Shown: in pieces, positions 9,233 through 16,913 of the stretch
How the letters are laid out: the number at the start of each line of letters is the position of its first letter
Position numbering within the stretch: position 1 is the first letter of the stretch
Assembly: GCF_014762685.1 (NCBI RefSeq)
Contig: NZ_JABURM010000005.1
Coordinates: 1,922,001-1,986,000 of the forward strand
Direction: 5' to 3'
Source: Gracilimonas sp.
Lineage (GTDB): Bacteria; Bacteroidota; Rhodothermia; Balneolales; Balneolaceae
DNA length: 64,000 nt
Position numbers and translations under genes: made by a program
The notes under the pieces: generated by a model
Databases searched by the model: none
Told to the model about the DNA's origin: nothing
The model's input: the letters and a program-made list of their open reading frames with translations, nothing else

Positions 9233-11479
9233 TTATTCATAACGTAAAACGTTCTTCACACCTTCAATCTTTTCCAGTTTTTTCATAATTCTGTTTAGAT
9301 GGCTAATACCATCTACATATAAGGTAATGATACCTTCAAACATACCGCTGTCACTACTTACATTGATACTTTTCATATTTGTTTCCAATGACTTTGACAA
9401 TACATCTGTGATATCATTAATCATTCCGACACGATCTCCGCCAATAACTTTAATAGCTCCAAGAAACTTAGTATCAATATTCTTGGCCCAATTTACCTCA
9501 ACAATTCGTTCTGTCTCTGTTTTCAAAAGATGCTGTGCGTTGTTACACATTGCCCGGTGGATTTTAATATCCCCCGTTCTGCTAATAAAACCTATTACAT
9601 CATCACCGGGAATAGGGTTGCAACAATTGGCATAGGAATATTTAATATTACTTAATTCACCATTAATAAATAATGATTTACCATCTCCCACCGACCGCGC
9701 GGAATCCAGGTATTTATTCTGAATTTCCTCATTCGAAAGCTGCTTGGTATCTGCTGAGTCAGTGTCTTCGATTCGGCCGGTACTCTTAAATTTCTTGACT
9801 TCTTTAAACAACTCATTTACTTCAAAAGCTCCCGATCCAATATCAAAAAACAACTCCTGGGTAGATTCATAGTTAAATCTTTTGGCAAATTTATTCAGTT
9901 CCTGATCTGAAATTTCCACACTGCCCTTTTTGGCTCTTTTCTCCCAAAGCTCCCTGCCTTCTTCAGCAACTTTACGCTGTTTTTGCTTAATATATTGACG
10001 GATACGAGACTTCGCTTTATGCGTCACCACATCATCAATCCAATCCGGATTCAGGTTAATCTTGTTACCTGTAATTATTTCAACCTGGTCTCCATTATGC
10101 AGCTTTTGCCTCAAAGGAACCATCTTTCCATTTACTTTAGCAGCCATGGCACGTTCACCAATTTCACTGTGAATTTCAAAAGCAAAATCAATAGGTGTGG
10201 CTTCTCTTGGTAATGTCTTCAACTCGCCATCAGGCGTAAATACATAGATTTCATCTTTGTATAAATTAAGTTGAAAATCCTTTACAAAATCCGTTGCGGC
10301 ATCCGGGCGAGGGTTGTCTAATATATCACGTACCCAGCTCACAAATTTGTCCAGCGTCTCGGATCCTTGTTGTGCTCCTTCTTTGTACTTCCAATGAGCT
10401 GCCAGTCCTTTTTCTGCAATATCATCCATACGGCGGGTTCGAATCTGTACCTCCACCTTACGCCCCTTATTTGTAATTACCGTGGTATGCAATGATTGAT
10501 AACCATTTGCTTTAGGCACTGAAATAAAATCACGAAACCGCTCCGGAATGGGTGTGTACCAATCTGTTATAATAGAATAGACTCTCCAGCAATCCTCTTT
10601 ATTATGTGGATCTTCAAGAATAATCCGAATAGCAAAAAGGTCATAAATTTCTTCAAATGGTTTTTGCTGCCGTTGCATTTTCCTATAAATGGAAAAGATA
10701 TGTTTTGGCCGGCCCTTGATCTCAAATTTAAATTTCATTTTGCCCAACTCATTTTTGATGGGCTCCATAAACTCATTTATAAACTCTTCCCGGTCCTCTT
10801 TCTTTTCCCGCAGCTTTCGCGCCACAAATTTAAATGAGGTGGGGTCTATGGCTTTGAAACAAAGATCTTCCAGCTCATTTTTGATTCTAAATAAACCAAA
10901 ACGATGAGCAAGAGGAGCATACAGATCCATCGTTTCGGAGGCTATCTGAACCTGCTTCTCCCGTTTTAAGTGCTGAATGGTTCGCATATTGTGCAAGCGA
11001 TCGGCAAATTTAATCAACACCACTCGAATATCTTCAGCCATAGTCAGCAACAGCTTCATAAAAGCTTCTGCTTGTTTACTGTCACGGCTTTTGAATACAC
11101 CTGTAATCTTAGTCACGCCATCAATAATTACGGCTACCTCTTCCCCAAACCAATACCGAATATCATCCAGGTTTACATCCGTATCCTCAACAGTATCATG
11201 CAACAGCGAGGCGATCACTGAAACATCATCGATATTAATTTCGCTTGCTACAATTTTAGCCACTTCCACCGGATGATAATAATAGGGTTCACCCGAAGCT
11301 CTCTTCATATCTTCATGAGAAAGGTAACACAATTTGAAAGCTGAAGTAACCGCTTCTTCATCCACATCCGGAATATGCTCACGACATACCTCGAGCAGCA
11401 GCTTCAGATCTTCTCGCTGTGCTTTTTTTAATTTATAACCTTTAAGGTCATATTTATCTATGGAAGCAACTCTGCTCAT
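9233..11479 (-). CDS. spoT: bifunctional (p)ppGpp synthetase/hydrolase (RelA/SpoT)
   Basis: 748 residues, full length for a long RSH protein. Domains in order: HD hydrolase (about 60-160; YYYHPVEVAKIVA and LLHDTVEDTD), synthetase (about 250-360; YDLFAIRIIL and SVPKANGYQSLHT), TGS (about 405-465; FTPDGELKTLPREATPIDFA), and a C-terminal ACT domain (about 670-748). The intact HDxxED motif indicates hydrolase activity, so this is a bifunctional Rel/SpoT type. It controls the stringent response in the cytoplasm. It is separated from HU by 168 bp. Confidence 0.95.
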   Translation of the reverse strand: MSRVASIDKYDLKGYKLKKAQREDLKLLLEVCREHIPDVDEEAVTSAFKLCYLSHEDMKRASGEPYYYHPVEVAKIVASEINIDDVSVIASLLHDTVEDTDVNLDDIRYWFGEEVAVIIDGVTKITGVFKSRDSKQAEAFMKLLLTMAEDIRVVLIKFADRLHNMRTIQHLKREKQVQIASETMDLYAPLAHRFGLFRIKNELEDLCFKAIDPTSFKFVARKLREKKEDREEFINEFMEPIKNELGKMKFKFEIKGRPKHIFSIYRKMQRQQKPFEEIYDLFAIRIILEDPHNKEDCWRVYSIITDWYTPIPERFRDFISVPKANGYQSLHTTVITNKGRKVEVQIRTRRMDDIAEKGLAAHWKYKEGAQQGSETLDKFVSWVRDILDNPRPDAATDFVKDFQLNLYKDEIYVFTPDGELKTLPREATPIDFAFEIHSEIGERAMAAKVNGKMVPLRQKLHNGDQVEIITGNKINLNPDWIDDVVTHKAKSRIRQYIKQKQRKVAEEGRELWEKRAKKGSVEISDQELNKFAKRFNYESTQELFFDIGSGAFEVNELFKEVKKFKSTGRIEDTDSADTKQLSNEEIQNKYLDSARSVGDGKSLFINGELSNIKYSYANCCNPIPGDDVIGFISRTGDIKIHRAMCNNAQHLLKTETERIVEVNWAKNIDTKFLGAIKVIGGDRVGMINDITDVLSKSLETNMKSINVSSDSGMFEGIITLYVDGISHLNRIMKKLEKIEGVKNVLRYE

Positions 11480-11553
11480 TTAATAATTTTTTTTACTTCC
11501 TGAAAAGTACTTATTAACGTTATTTAAAGCACTTAACTTATATCTATTCGTAC

Positions 11554-11590
11554 AAAAAAAGCGGATGTGAAGTTCACACCCGCTTTTTTC
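11554..11590. terminator. terminator after the outer-membrane protein gene
   Basis: Hairpin AAAAAAAGCGG..GTGAA/TTCAC..CCGCTTTTTT. A and T tracts on both sides make it work on either strand. It stops the minus-strand gene at 11,604 before spoT. Confidence 0.8.
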
Positions 11591-11603
11591 CTGCTTTTTT
11601 ACA

Positions 11604-12176
11604 CTAAAAACTTATTGATACCCCAAACATGATTCTTCCTGTTTGAGAATTTACATCTTGTAATTCCGGTTTTTCCAATTCATAACTTGAATAACGATAC
11701 TCCACAAAAGGTTTTAGCATAGGGATGATGGTAACTTTGGCGCCCGCCAACATATTCCAATACAAACTGCTTTCTTCTCCACTTTCAGGAGCAGCATTGC
11801 CAGGATCATTTTGTACGTCACTTATTGCTCGTTTGTAGTCCTGGGTTCCGAGGCCTAAACCTACATAAGGTTCAAGCAAGCCAAGCGAGACACCACCAAT
11901 AGCAGCTATGCCAACATCATAGTTGGTCAGGTCTTCAGAATAAGAAAAATTATTTTCGCTCACATTATTTTCTTCGCTGAAATAACTTCCATGTAATCTC
12001 AAGCCAAGGTTTACAATAGGCAGACCTTCAAAAATTCCTTTTTGAATTCGAAGACCAAATCCGTTTTTAGGATCTTCATCACGCAGTTCATAGGATGCTC
12101 CAATTTCAAATTGAGCATAAGTACTTACTGAAAATATTGCTACAATTAATAAGGGAAGGGTTATCAGACGTTTCAT
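11604..12176 (-). CDS. outer-membrane beta-barrel protein
   Basis: 190 residues with a cleavable signal peptide (MKRLITLPLLIVAIFSVSTYA, then QFEIG). The mature part shows alternating polar and hydrophobic strands with many Tyr, Gly and Ser residues (ASYELRDED, LGLRLHGSYF, VEYRYSSYELE) and ends in the aromatic-terminated strand MFGVSISF expected for BAM-inserted barrels. Size suggests an 8-stranded barrel. Function unknown. A terminator follows. Confidence 0.8.
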   Translation of the reverse strand: MKRLITLPLLIVAIFSVSTYAQFEIGASYELRDEDPKNGFGLRIQKGIFEGLPIVNLGLRLHGSYFSEENNVSENNFSYSEDLTNYDVGIAAIGGVSLGLLEPYVGLGLGTQDYKRAISDVQNDPGNAAPESGEESSLYWNMLAGAKVTIIPMLKPFVEYRYSSYELEKPELQDVNSQTGRIMFGVSISF

Positions 12177-12252
12177 TGTGTCTCCATTAGGTTATATTTA
12201 CTGAAAGTTACAAAACCCTTTTTGGGAATCAATAAATTGTTTGAAATCTTTA

Positions 12253-12284
12253 TTGAAGTAGTGAAAGTTAAAGCCGTATATTTG
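12253..12284 (+). promoter_or_regulatory. Bacteroidota-type promoter of tRNA-Leu
   Basis: TTG at 12,253-12,255, a 21-bp spacer, then a perfect TATATTTG (TAnnTTTG) at 12,277-12,284, which ends 13 bp before the tRNA gene. This is the cleanest promoter in the window and supports a Bacteroidota-type housekeeping sigma factor. Confidence 0.7.
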
Positions 12285-12297
12285 GCGCCTACGGAAA

Positions 12298-12385
12298 GCC
12301 GCTGTGGTGGAATTGGTAGACACGTTGGACTTAAAATCCAATGGGTATTAAAATGCCCGTATCGGTTCGAGTCCGATCAGCGGTA
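12298..12385 (+). tRNA. tRNA-Leu (anticodon UAA)
   Basis: 88 nt. The acceptor stem GCCGCTG pairs with CAGCGGT (G-T at the terminal pair), and the discriminator is A. The D-arm has GGTAGACAC. The anticodon stem-loop TTGGA-CTTAAAA-TCCAA gives anticodon TAA. A long variable arm (GGGTATTAAAATGCCC) and T-arm TCGG-TTCGAGT-CCGA follow. The 3' CCA is not encoded. The mobile element is inserted at its 3' end and leaves the gene intact. Confidence 0.95.
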
Positions 12386-12386
12386 C
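12325..12386 (+). repeat. att direct repeat, tRNA side (attL)
   Basis: 62 bp identical to 27,357-27,418, running from the anticodon stem to one base past the tRNA 3' end. This copy is part of the complete tRNA gene. Confidence 0.95.
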
Positions 12387-12390
12387 GCTA

Positions 12391-12433
12391 AACCCTTGTA
12401 GCTCAATTGATTAATGAGTTGCAGGGGTTTTTT
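12391..12433 (+). terminator. element-borne terminator behind tRNA-Leu
   Basis: ACCCTTGTAGCTCA (12,392-12,405) pairs along its full length, with G-U wobbles, with TGAGTTGCAGGGGT (12,415-12,428), followed by T6. It lies inside the element, 6 bp after attL, and replaces the host terminator that now sits beyond attR. Confidence 0.75.
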
Positions 12434-12461
12434 GTTTTCGAGATATTATGAAGCAGGTCAT

Positions 12462-12491
12462 TCTCTGGGGTAACAGTGGGGTAACAAAATA
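12462..12491. repeat. integrase arm-type repeat, left copy
   Basis: 30 bp identical to 27,216-27,245, containing two tandem GGGGTAACA units. Its placement just inside attL and the presence of the same block near attR fit arm-type sites bound by the integrase N-terminal domain. Confidence 0.6.
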
Positions 12492-12530
12492 TCAAGTACC
12501 CCTAGTATTTTTGAATGCTCCATTTTGCGA

Positions 12531-12794
12531 CTACAGCCCTTCGTAGATGTCTTTTCGATGACCAATTCGTATGACTAAGATGAGTAATTGTTCATCCTTG
12601 ATTTGATACACGACTCGATAATCATTTACCCGCACTCTCCAAAGGTCTGAAGCTCCCTTTAGCTTAGTACATCCCGGAGGCCGGGCATCCTCAGTAAGTT
12701 GCTCGATGGTATCAATGATGTTGGACTTATAGGGATCAGGAATTTTTTTGAGTTCTTTTTGAGCCTTGCGCTCAATCTGTACCTTCCAACTCAT
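12531..12794 (-). CDS. RelE/ParE-type toxin
   Basis: 87 residues, normal for the RelE/ParE superfamily. Typical pattern: SWKVQIERKAQKELKKIP at the start, then LKGASDLWRVRVNDYRVVYQI and a C-terminal VIRIGHRKDIYE. The central R-x-G/N-D-YRV-Y block and the late His-Arg are the hallmarks of RelE mRNA interferases that cleave mRNA on the ribosome. Its start overlaps the antitoxin stop by one base (TAATG), a translationally coupled pair. It is the first gene inside the tRNA-side end of the element, where it could stabilise inheritance. Confidence 0.9.
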   Translation of the reverse strand: MSWKVQIERKAQKELKKIPDPYKSNIIDTIEQLTEDARPPGCTKLKGASDLWRVRVNDYRVVYQIKDEQLLILVIRIGHRKDIYEGL

Positions 12795-13051
12795 TATTTG
12801 AATAGTTCTTTTTTAGCCTCTTCCCAGGGAATGAACTCACTCTCCGGGTCGGAGAGGATTCGCTTAGCTTCTGTAACGTCCTTGTGATCTTCCAGTGCTT
12901 GAATAGCTTCCAGGTCCTGGATAGGAACCACTGCAGCAACAGCCTTACCTTTTCGGGTTACTACAATTCGCTTGCCTCCAAACCCACTTTCATTAAGCAG
13001 ATCGGAAAAAGACTTTCGCGCACTTGCGCTATTTACGGTTTTAACATCCAT
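12794..13051 (-). CDS. Phd/YefM-type antitoxin
   Basis: 85 residues from the ATG at 13,051. That start is preferred over an in-frame ATG at 13,159 because AAGAAG lies just before it and the product then begins with the canonical Phd/YefM fold (VNSASARKSFSDLLNE, then RIVVTRKGKAVAAVVPIQDLE). The N-terminal domain binds the operator DNA. The acidic C-terminal tail (SDPESEFIPWEEAKKELF) should wrap the toxin. Repeats upstream (13,066-13,087) fit autoregulation. Confidence 0.9.
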   Translation of the reverse strand: MDVKTVNSASARKSFSDLLNESGFGGKRIVVTRKGKAVAAVVPIQDLEAIQALEDHKDVTEAKRILSDPESEFIPWEEAKKELFK

Positions 13052-13065
13052 GGTTTTCTTCTTTT

Positions 13066-13121
13066 GTACGTGTTGTACATAATGTACCAAATAAAACGGA
13101 ATTTTGATAGTAGTATTGTAC
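13066..13121 (-). promoter_or_regulatory. TGTAC repeat operator upstream of the toxin-antitoxin pair
   Basis: GTAC occurs at 13,066, 13,075 and 13,084, exactly 9 bp apart, each preceded by T (TTGTACGTG, TTGTACATA, ATGTACCAA), and again at 13,118. The block lies 15-70 bp upstream of the antitoxin start, where Phd/YefM proteins bind to repress their own promoter. Confidence 0.5.
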
Positions 13122-13234
13122 CGGCGCCGGGATTGCCTGGTTAGTGAGTGCCTTCTCATCTTATTTGCATGTAAGGAAGAGCTGAATTATAATTGGCAAA
13201 ATTGGCGTACTTAAAATAATCGGGGTTAATTAGC

Positions 13235-13759
13235 ATGAAAAAGAAAACAAAAAAGGTTGATCACTTTTTGTCGGGGCTTCACGAATATGTAACGACGAAC
13301 CCTCAATTCAGAAGAAATACAATCAACAAATCTGAGGTGCATATTCAAACCGAACTCAGACCGCTTCTGATCAGGTACCTGGAGAAGTATTTTAAGGATT
13401 GCGGGTATAAAGACTATGTAGGAAAGGCAAACAAGTCATTTTATTGGGAGGGTCAGGAAGGCAGGTATGGGCGCGAAAGAAGAACACTCTTCGGGTCAAG
13501 AAACTACCCCGACTTTATTATCACAGAGCCTTATTTGGTAGCCGTAGAATATAAACAAAGCCAAAACGGTTCCACGGTTAAGCAAGGCATTGGGCAATCC
13601 ATTATGCACACGCTGTGCGAAGATTTTGAGTTCGTGTACCTCTTGTTCCATGATCAAAATAAAGACAAGAGAATTGAGTCATCGACAAAAAACGAAATTG
13701 AACAGGCTGTTATTGGTAAGATTTGGTCTGACTTTAATGTCGTTATAAAGTTTATATGA
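13235..13759 (+). CDS. PD-(D/E)XK-like nuclease domain protein
   Basis: 174 residues, no signal peptide. The segment GSRNYPDFIITEPYLVAVEY followed by KQSQNGSTVKQGIGQ fits the PD-(D/E)XK nuclease core: PD, about ten residues, then E-x-K (VEYK), followed by a helix with a conserved Gln. The remainder is rich in charged residues (VHIQTELRPLLIRYLEKYFK). Such domains occur in restriction and other defence enzymes. It is the first plus-strand gene in from the tRNA side of the element and is followed by a zinc-ribbon membrane gene, so it is probably cargo. No partner methylase is seen. Confidence 0.55.
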   Translation: MKKKTKKVDHFLSGLHEYVTTNPQFRRNTINKSEVHIQTELRPLLIRYLEKYFKDCGYKDYVGKANKSFYWEGQEGRYGRERRTLFGSRNYPDFIITEPYLVAVEYKQSQNGSTVKQGIGQSIMHTLCEDFEFVYLLFHDQNKDKRIESSTKNEIEQAVIGKIWSDFNVVIKFI

Positions 13760-13788
13760 ACATCAAACCTAAATGATGGAGTGATACA

Positions 13789-14070
13789 ATGGAATTTTTC
13801 ATAGTCTGGATAATATCTGCAGTTGGGGGACTTTTACTTGACGGGGTGCGTGGATTAGCCTGGGGTTTTTTCTTGGGCCCGATAGGATTGGTTGTTGCCG
13901 CCATTTCCAAGCCAAAGAAAGTTGAAGAATTGGAAACCAAAAGAGCAATTCAGAGAGAGGCCGAAACTAAACGATGTCCTTACTGCGATGAGTTGATCCG
14001 GGCAAAGGCCATAGTATGCAAGCACTGCAAAAAAGATTTAACAGAAGATCCCGAAACCCTGGACAAGTAA
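13789..14070 (+). CDS. small membrane protein with C-terminal zinc ribbon
   Basis: 93 residues. Two hydrophobic stretches (FFIVWIISAVGGLLLDG and GLAWGFFLGPIGLVVAAIS) make one or two membrane passes or a re-entrant hairpin. A charged linker follows, then a zinc ribbon CPYCDELI...CKHCKKDL with two CxxC pairs. This architecture is widespread and uncharacterised. It starts 29 bp after the nuclease gene and could be co-transcribed. Confidence 0.65.
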   Translation: MEFFIVWIISAVGGLLLDGVRGLAWGFFLGPIGLVVAAISKPKKVEELETKRAIQREAETKRCPYCDELIRAKAIVCKHCKKDLTEDPETLDK

Positions 14071-14322
14071 CACCCAGCCGGATGCCCTACGCTTACATAA
14101 CTGTGCGGCTATTATAGTAATTCCGCGCCCTTCCATTCCGGTACAAAGCCATCCTGATGTCAGCAAGGCCTTTCCTCTCCATTTCAGAACCGCGCACGGG
14201 TTCCAATAATCCAGTTATGTAAAGTACCGCTTAGCTGGATCACCGGCTTCACCTCCCCGTCACTCTCAAAATCCATCAATTTTGACAAAATTAGTTTTTT
14301 AGGCCTGTTTTGTCGTATTCAG

Positions 14323-14464
14323 AATAGGAAATAAATAACACCGCCCACCCCCTGTTATTTCCCACCAGGTAATCGCACCTCTTTTTTGCCTCAATTTTTA
14401 CCCAAAACTTCCAAATAGGAAATATTCTGCCCAAAAATGAAGCAATTAATTCACAATAGGTAAT
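14323..14464 (+). repeat. AATAGGAAAT repeats in the 527-bp gap
   Basis: AATAGGAAAT at 14,323-14,332 and 14,414-14,423, and AATAGGTAAT at 14,455-14,464. They lie upstream of the plus-strand operon starting at 14,598. The rest of the gap (14,071-14,597) holds two very short minus-strand frames (14,184-14,276 and 14,093-14,182) and a hairpin, and otherwise nothing recognisable. Confidence 0.4.
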
Positions 14465-14529
14465 TTATTAATTTTACTATACTTATTTGCTTTTAATTTT
14501 CAGCTTTTCTAAACTGAAAGCGGTGAAAC

Positions 14530-14575
14530 AAAAAAAAGAAAGCAGGCCAGTTTTTCGAGGACATGACCTGCTTTC
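14530..14575 (-). terminator. hairpin with T-run on minus strand
   Basis: GAAAGCAGG (14,538-14,546) pairs with CCTGCTTTC (14,567-14,575), extended by a few more pairs. On the minus strand it is followed by eight T residues, an intrinsic-terminator shape. It sits 23 bp before the plus-strand operon, so it could block antisense transcription or act as a leader hairpin. Confidence 0.5.
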
Positions 14576-14597
14576 GGTAACATAACGAGGTAACAAA

Positions 14598-14783
14598 ATG
14601 ACTAATTCAGAATCTAATCACAACAAACGATTCAAGTTTGAAGCCCAGCAAATCCGGGTGGAAGAAGAAACGAAAATGAGATCGAAAGCTCTTCGATCAG
14701 TCGTCAACCAGACAAACCGAAAGCTTCAGAAAGAACGGTCCGGCAGCAACGGGCATAACTCCTCAAACCTAGCCCCAGCGTAA
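14598..14783 (+). CDS. small basic hypothetical protein
   Basis: 61 residues, strongly charged and rich in Lys, Arg, Glu, Asn and Ser (KRFKFEAQQIRVEEETKMRS), with no hydrophobic core and probably disordered or coiled. It is the first gene of a four-gene plus-strand operon. Its stop codon overlaps the next start (TAATG at 14,781-14,785), which suggests translational coupling and supports it being a real gene. No family recognised. Confidence 0.5.
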   Translation: MTNSESNHNKRFKFEAQQIRVEEETKMRSKALRSVVNQTNRKLQKERSGSNGHNSSNLAPA

Positions 14784-15085
14784 TGAAGTCAGACAAAGTG
14801 TCCCACAAGGTAATACAATCATTAAAGCTGCAGGGCAAGTCCTACCCGGTGTACGACATGCACGGCAGTATTGTCGATGAAGTTCGTGGTACCAGGGTAA
14901 AAGGCCTTGAGCTGATTGCCGTGAAAGACTGTGAGAGGCTTGGCATTAAAAAAAGCGTGATCAAACACCTGATGAAGGAAGGTAAGCTCCGGCGCTTTCA
15001 CCCGAACGGAAATGAGAAGACAGATTCACGGCCCACAACGGTCTACTTCGATATCGACGAGTTTTTAGGGTTAGCCGAGTTTTAA
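14783..15085 (+). CDS. putative HTH_17/excisionase-like DNA-binding protein
   Basis: 100 residues. The second half (AVKDCERLGIKKSVIKHLMK, then EGKLRRFHPNG, then TVYFDIDEFLGL) has the layout of the MerR-like/excisionase helix-turn-helix: helix, turn, 'EGKL' wing entry, and a closing 'D.DEFL' helix. Such small proteins are excision factors or repressors on mobile elements. It is coupled to the preceding small gene and followed by two hypothetical genes. The assignment is by pattern only. Confidence 0.45.
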   Translation: MKSDKVSHKVIQSLKLQGKSYPVYDMHGSIVDEVRGTRVKGLELIAVKDCERLGIKKSVIKHLMKEGKLRRFHPNGNEKTDSRPTTVYFDIDEFLGLAEF

Positions 15086-15137
15086 CCCCACTGCCTAAAT
15101 TTTCCACACCCTTATTAACAATTAAACCAAAACAATT

Positions 15138-15605
15138 ATGGAAACAGAAAAACCTATCGACATCGACAAAGCCGCCAAAGCGCTCGAGACTCTTGGTGCA
15201 GAGCTAAAGAAAGCCATCAAAAAACATGGTTATGATGATGTGGCCGGAGCCTTTAGGCTGCGATACCCTTTCAAGCTTCATCATCTGGAAGAGTTCGAAA
15301 TCATAGACACCATCTTTGCCATCACAAAGCCAGCTATTGATACACACCGGTTGAATCTTTCCGGCGCGATGTATCACATGAACTCAGAGGCCTTAATTGA
15401 ATTAATGGAGCTCGGGGAATGTGCGAAGCATCTACAAATAGATCTGCCGAAACAAACCCTTGAAAACGACGCCCTAAGAGCCCTGATCATTGAATGTGAA
15501 GGCATTGGCGGCCATGCCAGGGTACAACTATTGGAGTGCATGAGTGAGTATGAATTTGAAATCAAAAAATTAACCCAAACACTAAATACCAGCAATCATG
15601 GATAA
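15138..15605 (+). CDS. hypothetical protein (155 aa)
   Basis: Helical, soluble, no signal peptide. It opens with an acidic/basic helix (METEKPIDIDKAAKALETLG), carries several cysteines (GECAKHL, IIECEGIG, LLECMSEY) without a CxxC zinc site, and ends with a coiled segment. It overlaps the next gene by 8 bp, so the two are probably translated together and may interact. No family recognised. Confidence 0.6.
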   Translation: METEKPIDIDKAAKALETLGAELKKAIKKHGYDDVAGAFRLRYPFKLHHLEEFEIIDTIFAITKPAIDTHRLNLSGAMYHMNSEALIELMELGECAKHLQIDLPKQTLENDALRALIIECEGIGGHARVQLLECMSEYEFEIKKLTQTLNTSNHG

Positions 15606-16071
15606 AATTAAACTAAACCCAGAAATCAAGAAAAAAGCAGATGAGCTATTTGAGCTCATAGAAAAAGAAGTAAATGAAAAGCATGAAGATGATGTAGCTA
15701 AAGCAATGGCCCAGGAATGGGGTGACTATCTCAAGACCTCCAAAGGCTTTGATATATTAAAATACGGTGAAGAACTAACCATTACAGAGAGCGAACGCGC
15801 CATTTATGGCCTTGAAGATAGCTTTTATCGAATGGATGATGAAACCGCCGCCCTATTGTCAGATGTCGCTCTTCAGGGTTTGAGAGTTACTGAGTATTGG
15901 AACAAAATCAGAAAGAACGAGAAGGATCCAGATGATATACACCGTATGGAATCATGGATATACATGTTGAAAGAAACCGCTCAAGAGATCGACAAAGGTA
16001 TATCTACGCTTTGGAAATTCCGGGCAAAAGGCTATCGAAGGGAAGTTGAAGAGCTTAAAAAAGCTGTTTGA
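15598..16071 (+). CDS. hypothetical protein (157 aa)
   Basis: Predominantly helical and charged (KKKADELFELIEKEVNEKHE, EELTITESERAIYGLEDSF, RMESWIYMLKETAQEIDKGI). No membrane segment or signal peptide, and no catalytic motif recognised. Last gene of the plus-strand operon, overlapping the preceding gene by 8 bp and followed by an intrinsic terminator at 16,080. It may be part of the element's regulatory or interference machinery, but nothing in the sequence shows this directly. Confidence 0.6.
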   Translation: MDKIKLNPEIKKKADELFELIEKEVNEKHEDDVAKAMAQEWGDYLKTSKGFDILKYGEELTITESERAIYGLEDSFYRMDDETAALLSDVALQGLRVTEYWNKIRKNEKDPDDIHRMESWIYMLKETAQEIDKGISTLWKFRAKGYRREVEELKKAV

Positions 16072-16079
16072 CCCAATTC

Positions 16080-16115
16080 AACCCCGGCGCCGGTATGGTG
16101 TCGGGGTTTTCTTTT
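16080..16115 (+). terminator. terminator of the plus-strand operon
   Basis: AACCCCG (16,080-16,086) pairs with CGGGGTT (16,102-16,108), followed by TTCTTTTTC. The hairpin contains a CCGGCGCCGG palindrome at 16,084-16,093. Confidence 0.8.
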
Positions 16116-16128
16116 TCTTCAAGTATTT

Positions 16129-16656
16129 CTAGTAAACAAAAGGAAAATTCATTCTCAGTCCGGCCGTAACCTTCCTTAAGGTATTATAACCAAGAAATAC
16201 ATTCACAGATTCTGAAAGATTATATCCAACGCTCGCCCCAATTCCTGCAACAAGACTAGCTTGATCAATCATGTGGTAGCCTCCACCATTAAATCTACCA
16301 TCTAAGTAATTGGTATATTCATTTAATGAACCCAAAGATATTTCACCATTGATAGTTAGTTCACTTATTACGTTATGCCCATAACCAAAGTCTAAGGTCC
16401 AAAAATACTCACCTGTACCATCAACTGTTCTTCCATAATTAGACTTTTGCTCGCTAACAAGTTTACCTCTGGTATCCGAAAACTGATAACTAAAACCTAA
16501 ATGAAAAGAGTTGCTGTTTTCAAGGTAAAATAGATCAACAAACATGGATGAAGAGGTTCCAAAACCTGCCCCAACCCCAAAGCTTTGGGCTTTCACCAAA
16601 TTATTTGAAGTAACGATGGCAATGCATAGAGATACCCAGAAAATAATTTTATTCAT
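16129..16656 (-). CDS. element-borne outer-membrane beta-barrel protein
   Basis: 175 residues from ATG 16,656, chosen because it gives a clean signal peptide (MNKIIFWVSLCIAIVTSNNL, then VKAQS). A longer in-frame start (16,752) would put 32 unlikely residues before it. The mature part has barrel-like strands (FGVGAGFGTSSSMFVDLFYL, SFHLGFSYQFSD, VNVFLGYNTL) and ends with an aromatic strand (LRMNFPFVY). An outer-membrane protein on a phage-related element may alter the surface, for example to block phage adsorption, but that is inference. Confidence 0.65.
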   Translation of the reverse strand: MNKIIFWVSLCIAIVTSNNLVKAQSFGVGAGFGTSSSMFVDLFYLENSNSFHLGFSYQFSDTRGKLVSEQKSNYGRTVDGTGEYFWTLDFGYGHNVISELTINGEISLGSLNEYTNYLDGRFNGGGYHMIDQASLVAGIGASVGYNLSESVNVFLGYNTLRKVTAGLRMNFPFVY

Positions 16657-16913
16657 TTTGCACTCCGATTTATTTGCCTCTAAATAACTCATTTCATTCA
16701 AATATTCAATAATATTTGACATGCAAACCGGCGCCGGGTTGAGGCTATCCAATCAAATGAGACCAAGTTTACTCAAGACTAGTCAAGATAATCGATCACT
16801 AGAATGCTGTGAAGGGCCTTTATTTCTTGAGTAAATGAAGCTTTAAACCTGAGGGTCTATCCAACTGAAAAACTCTTTAACCGCTTCCCAGGCTTTCCGC
16901 TTTTTCGTCAAAA

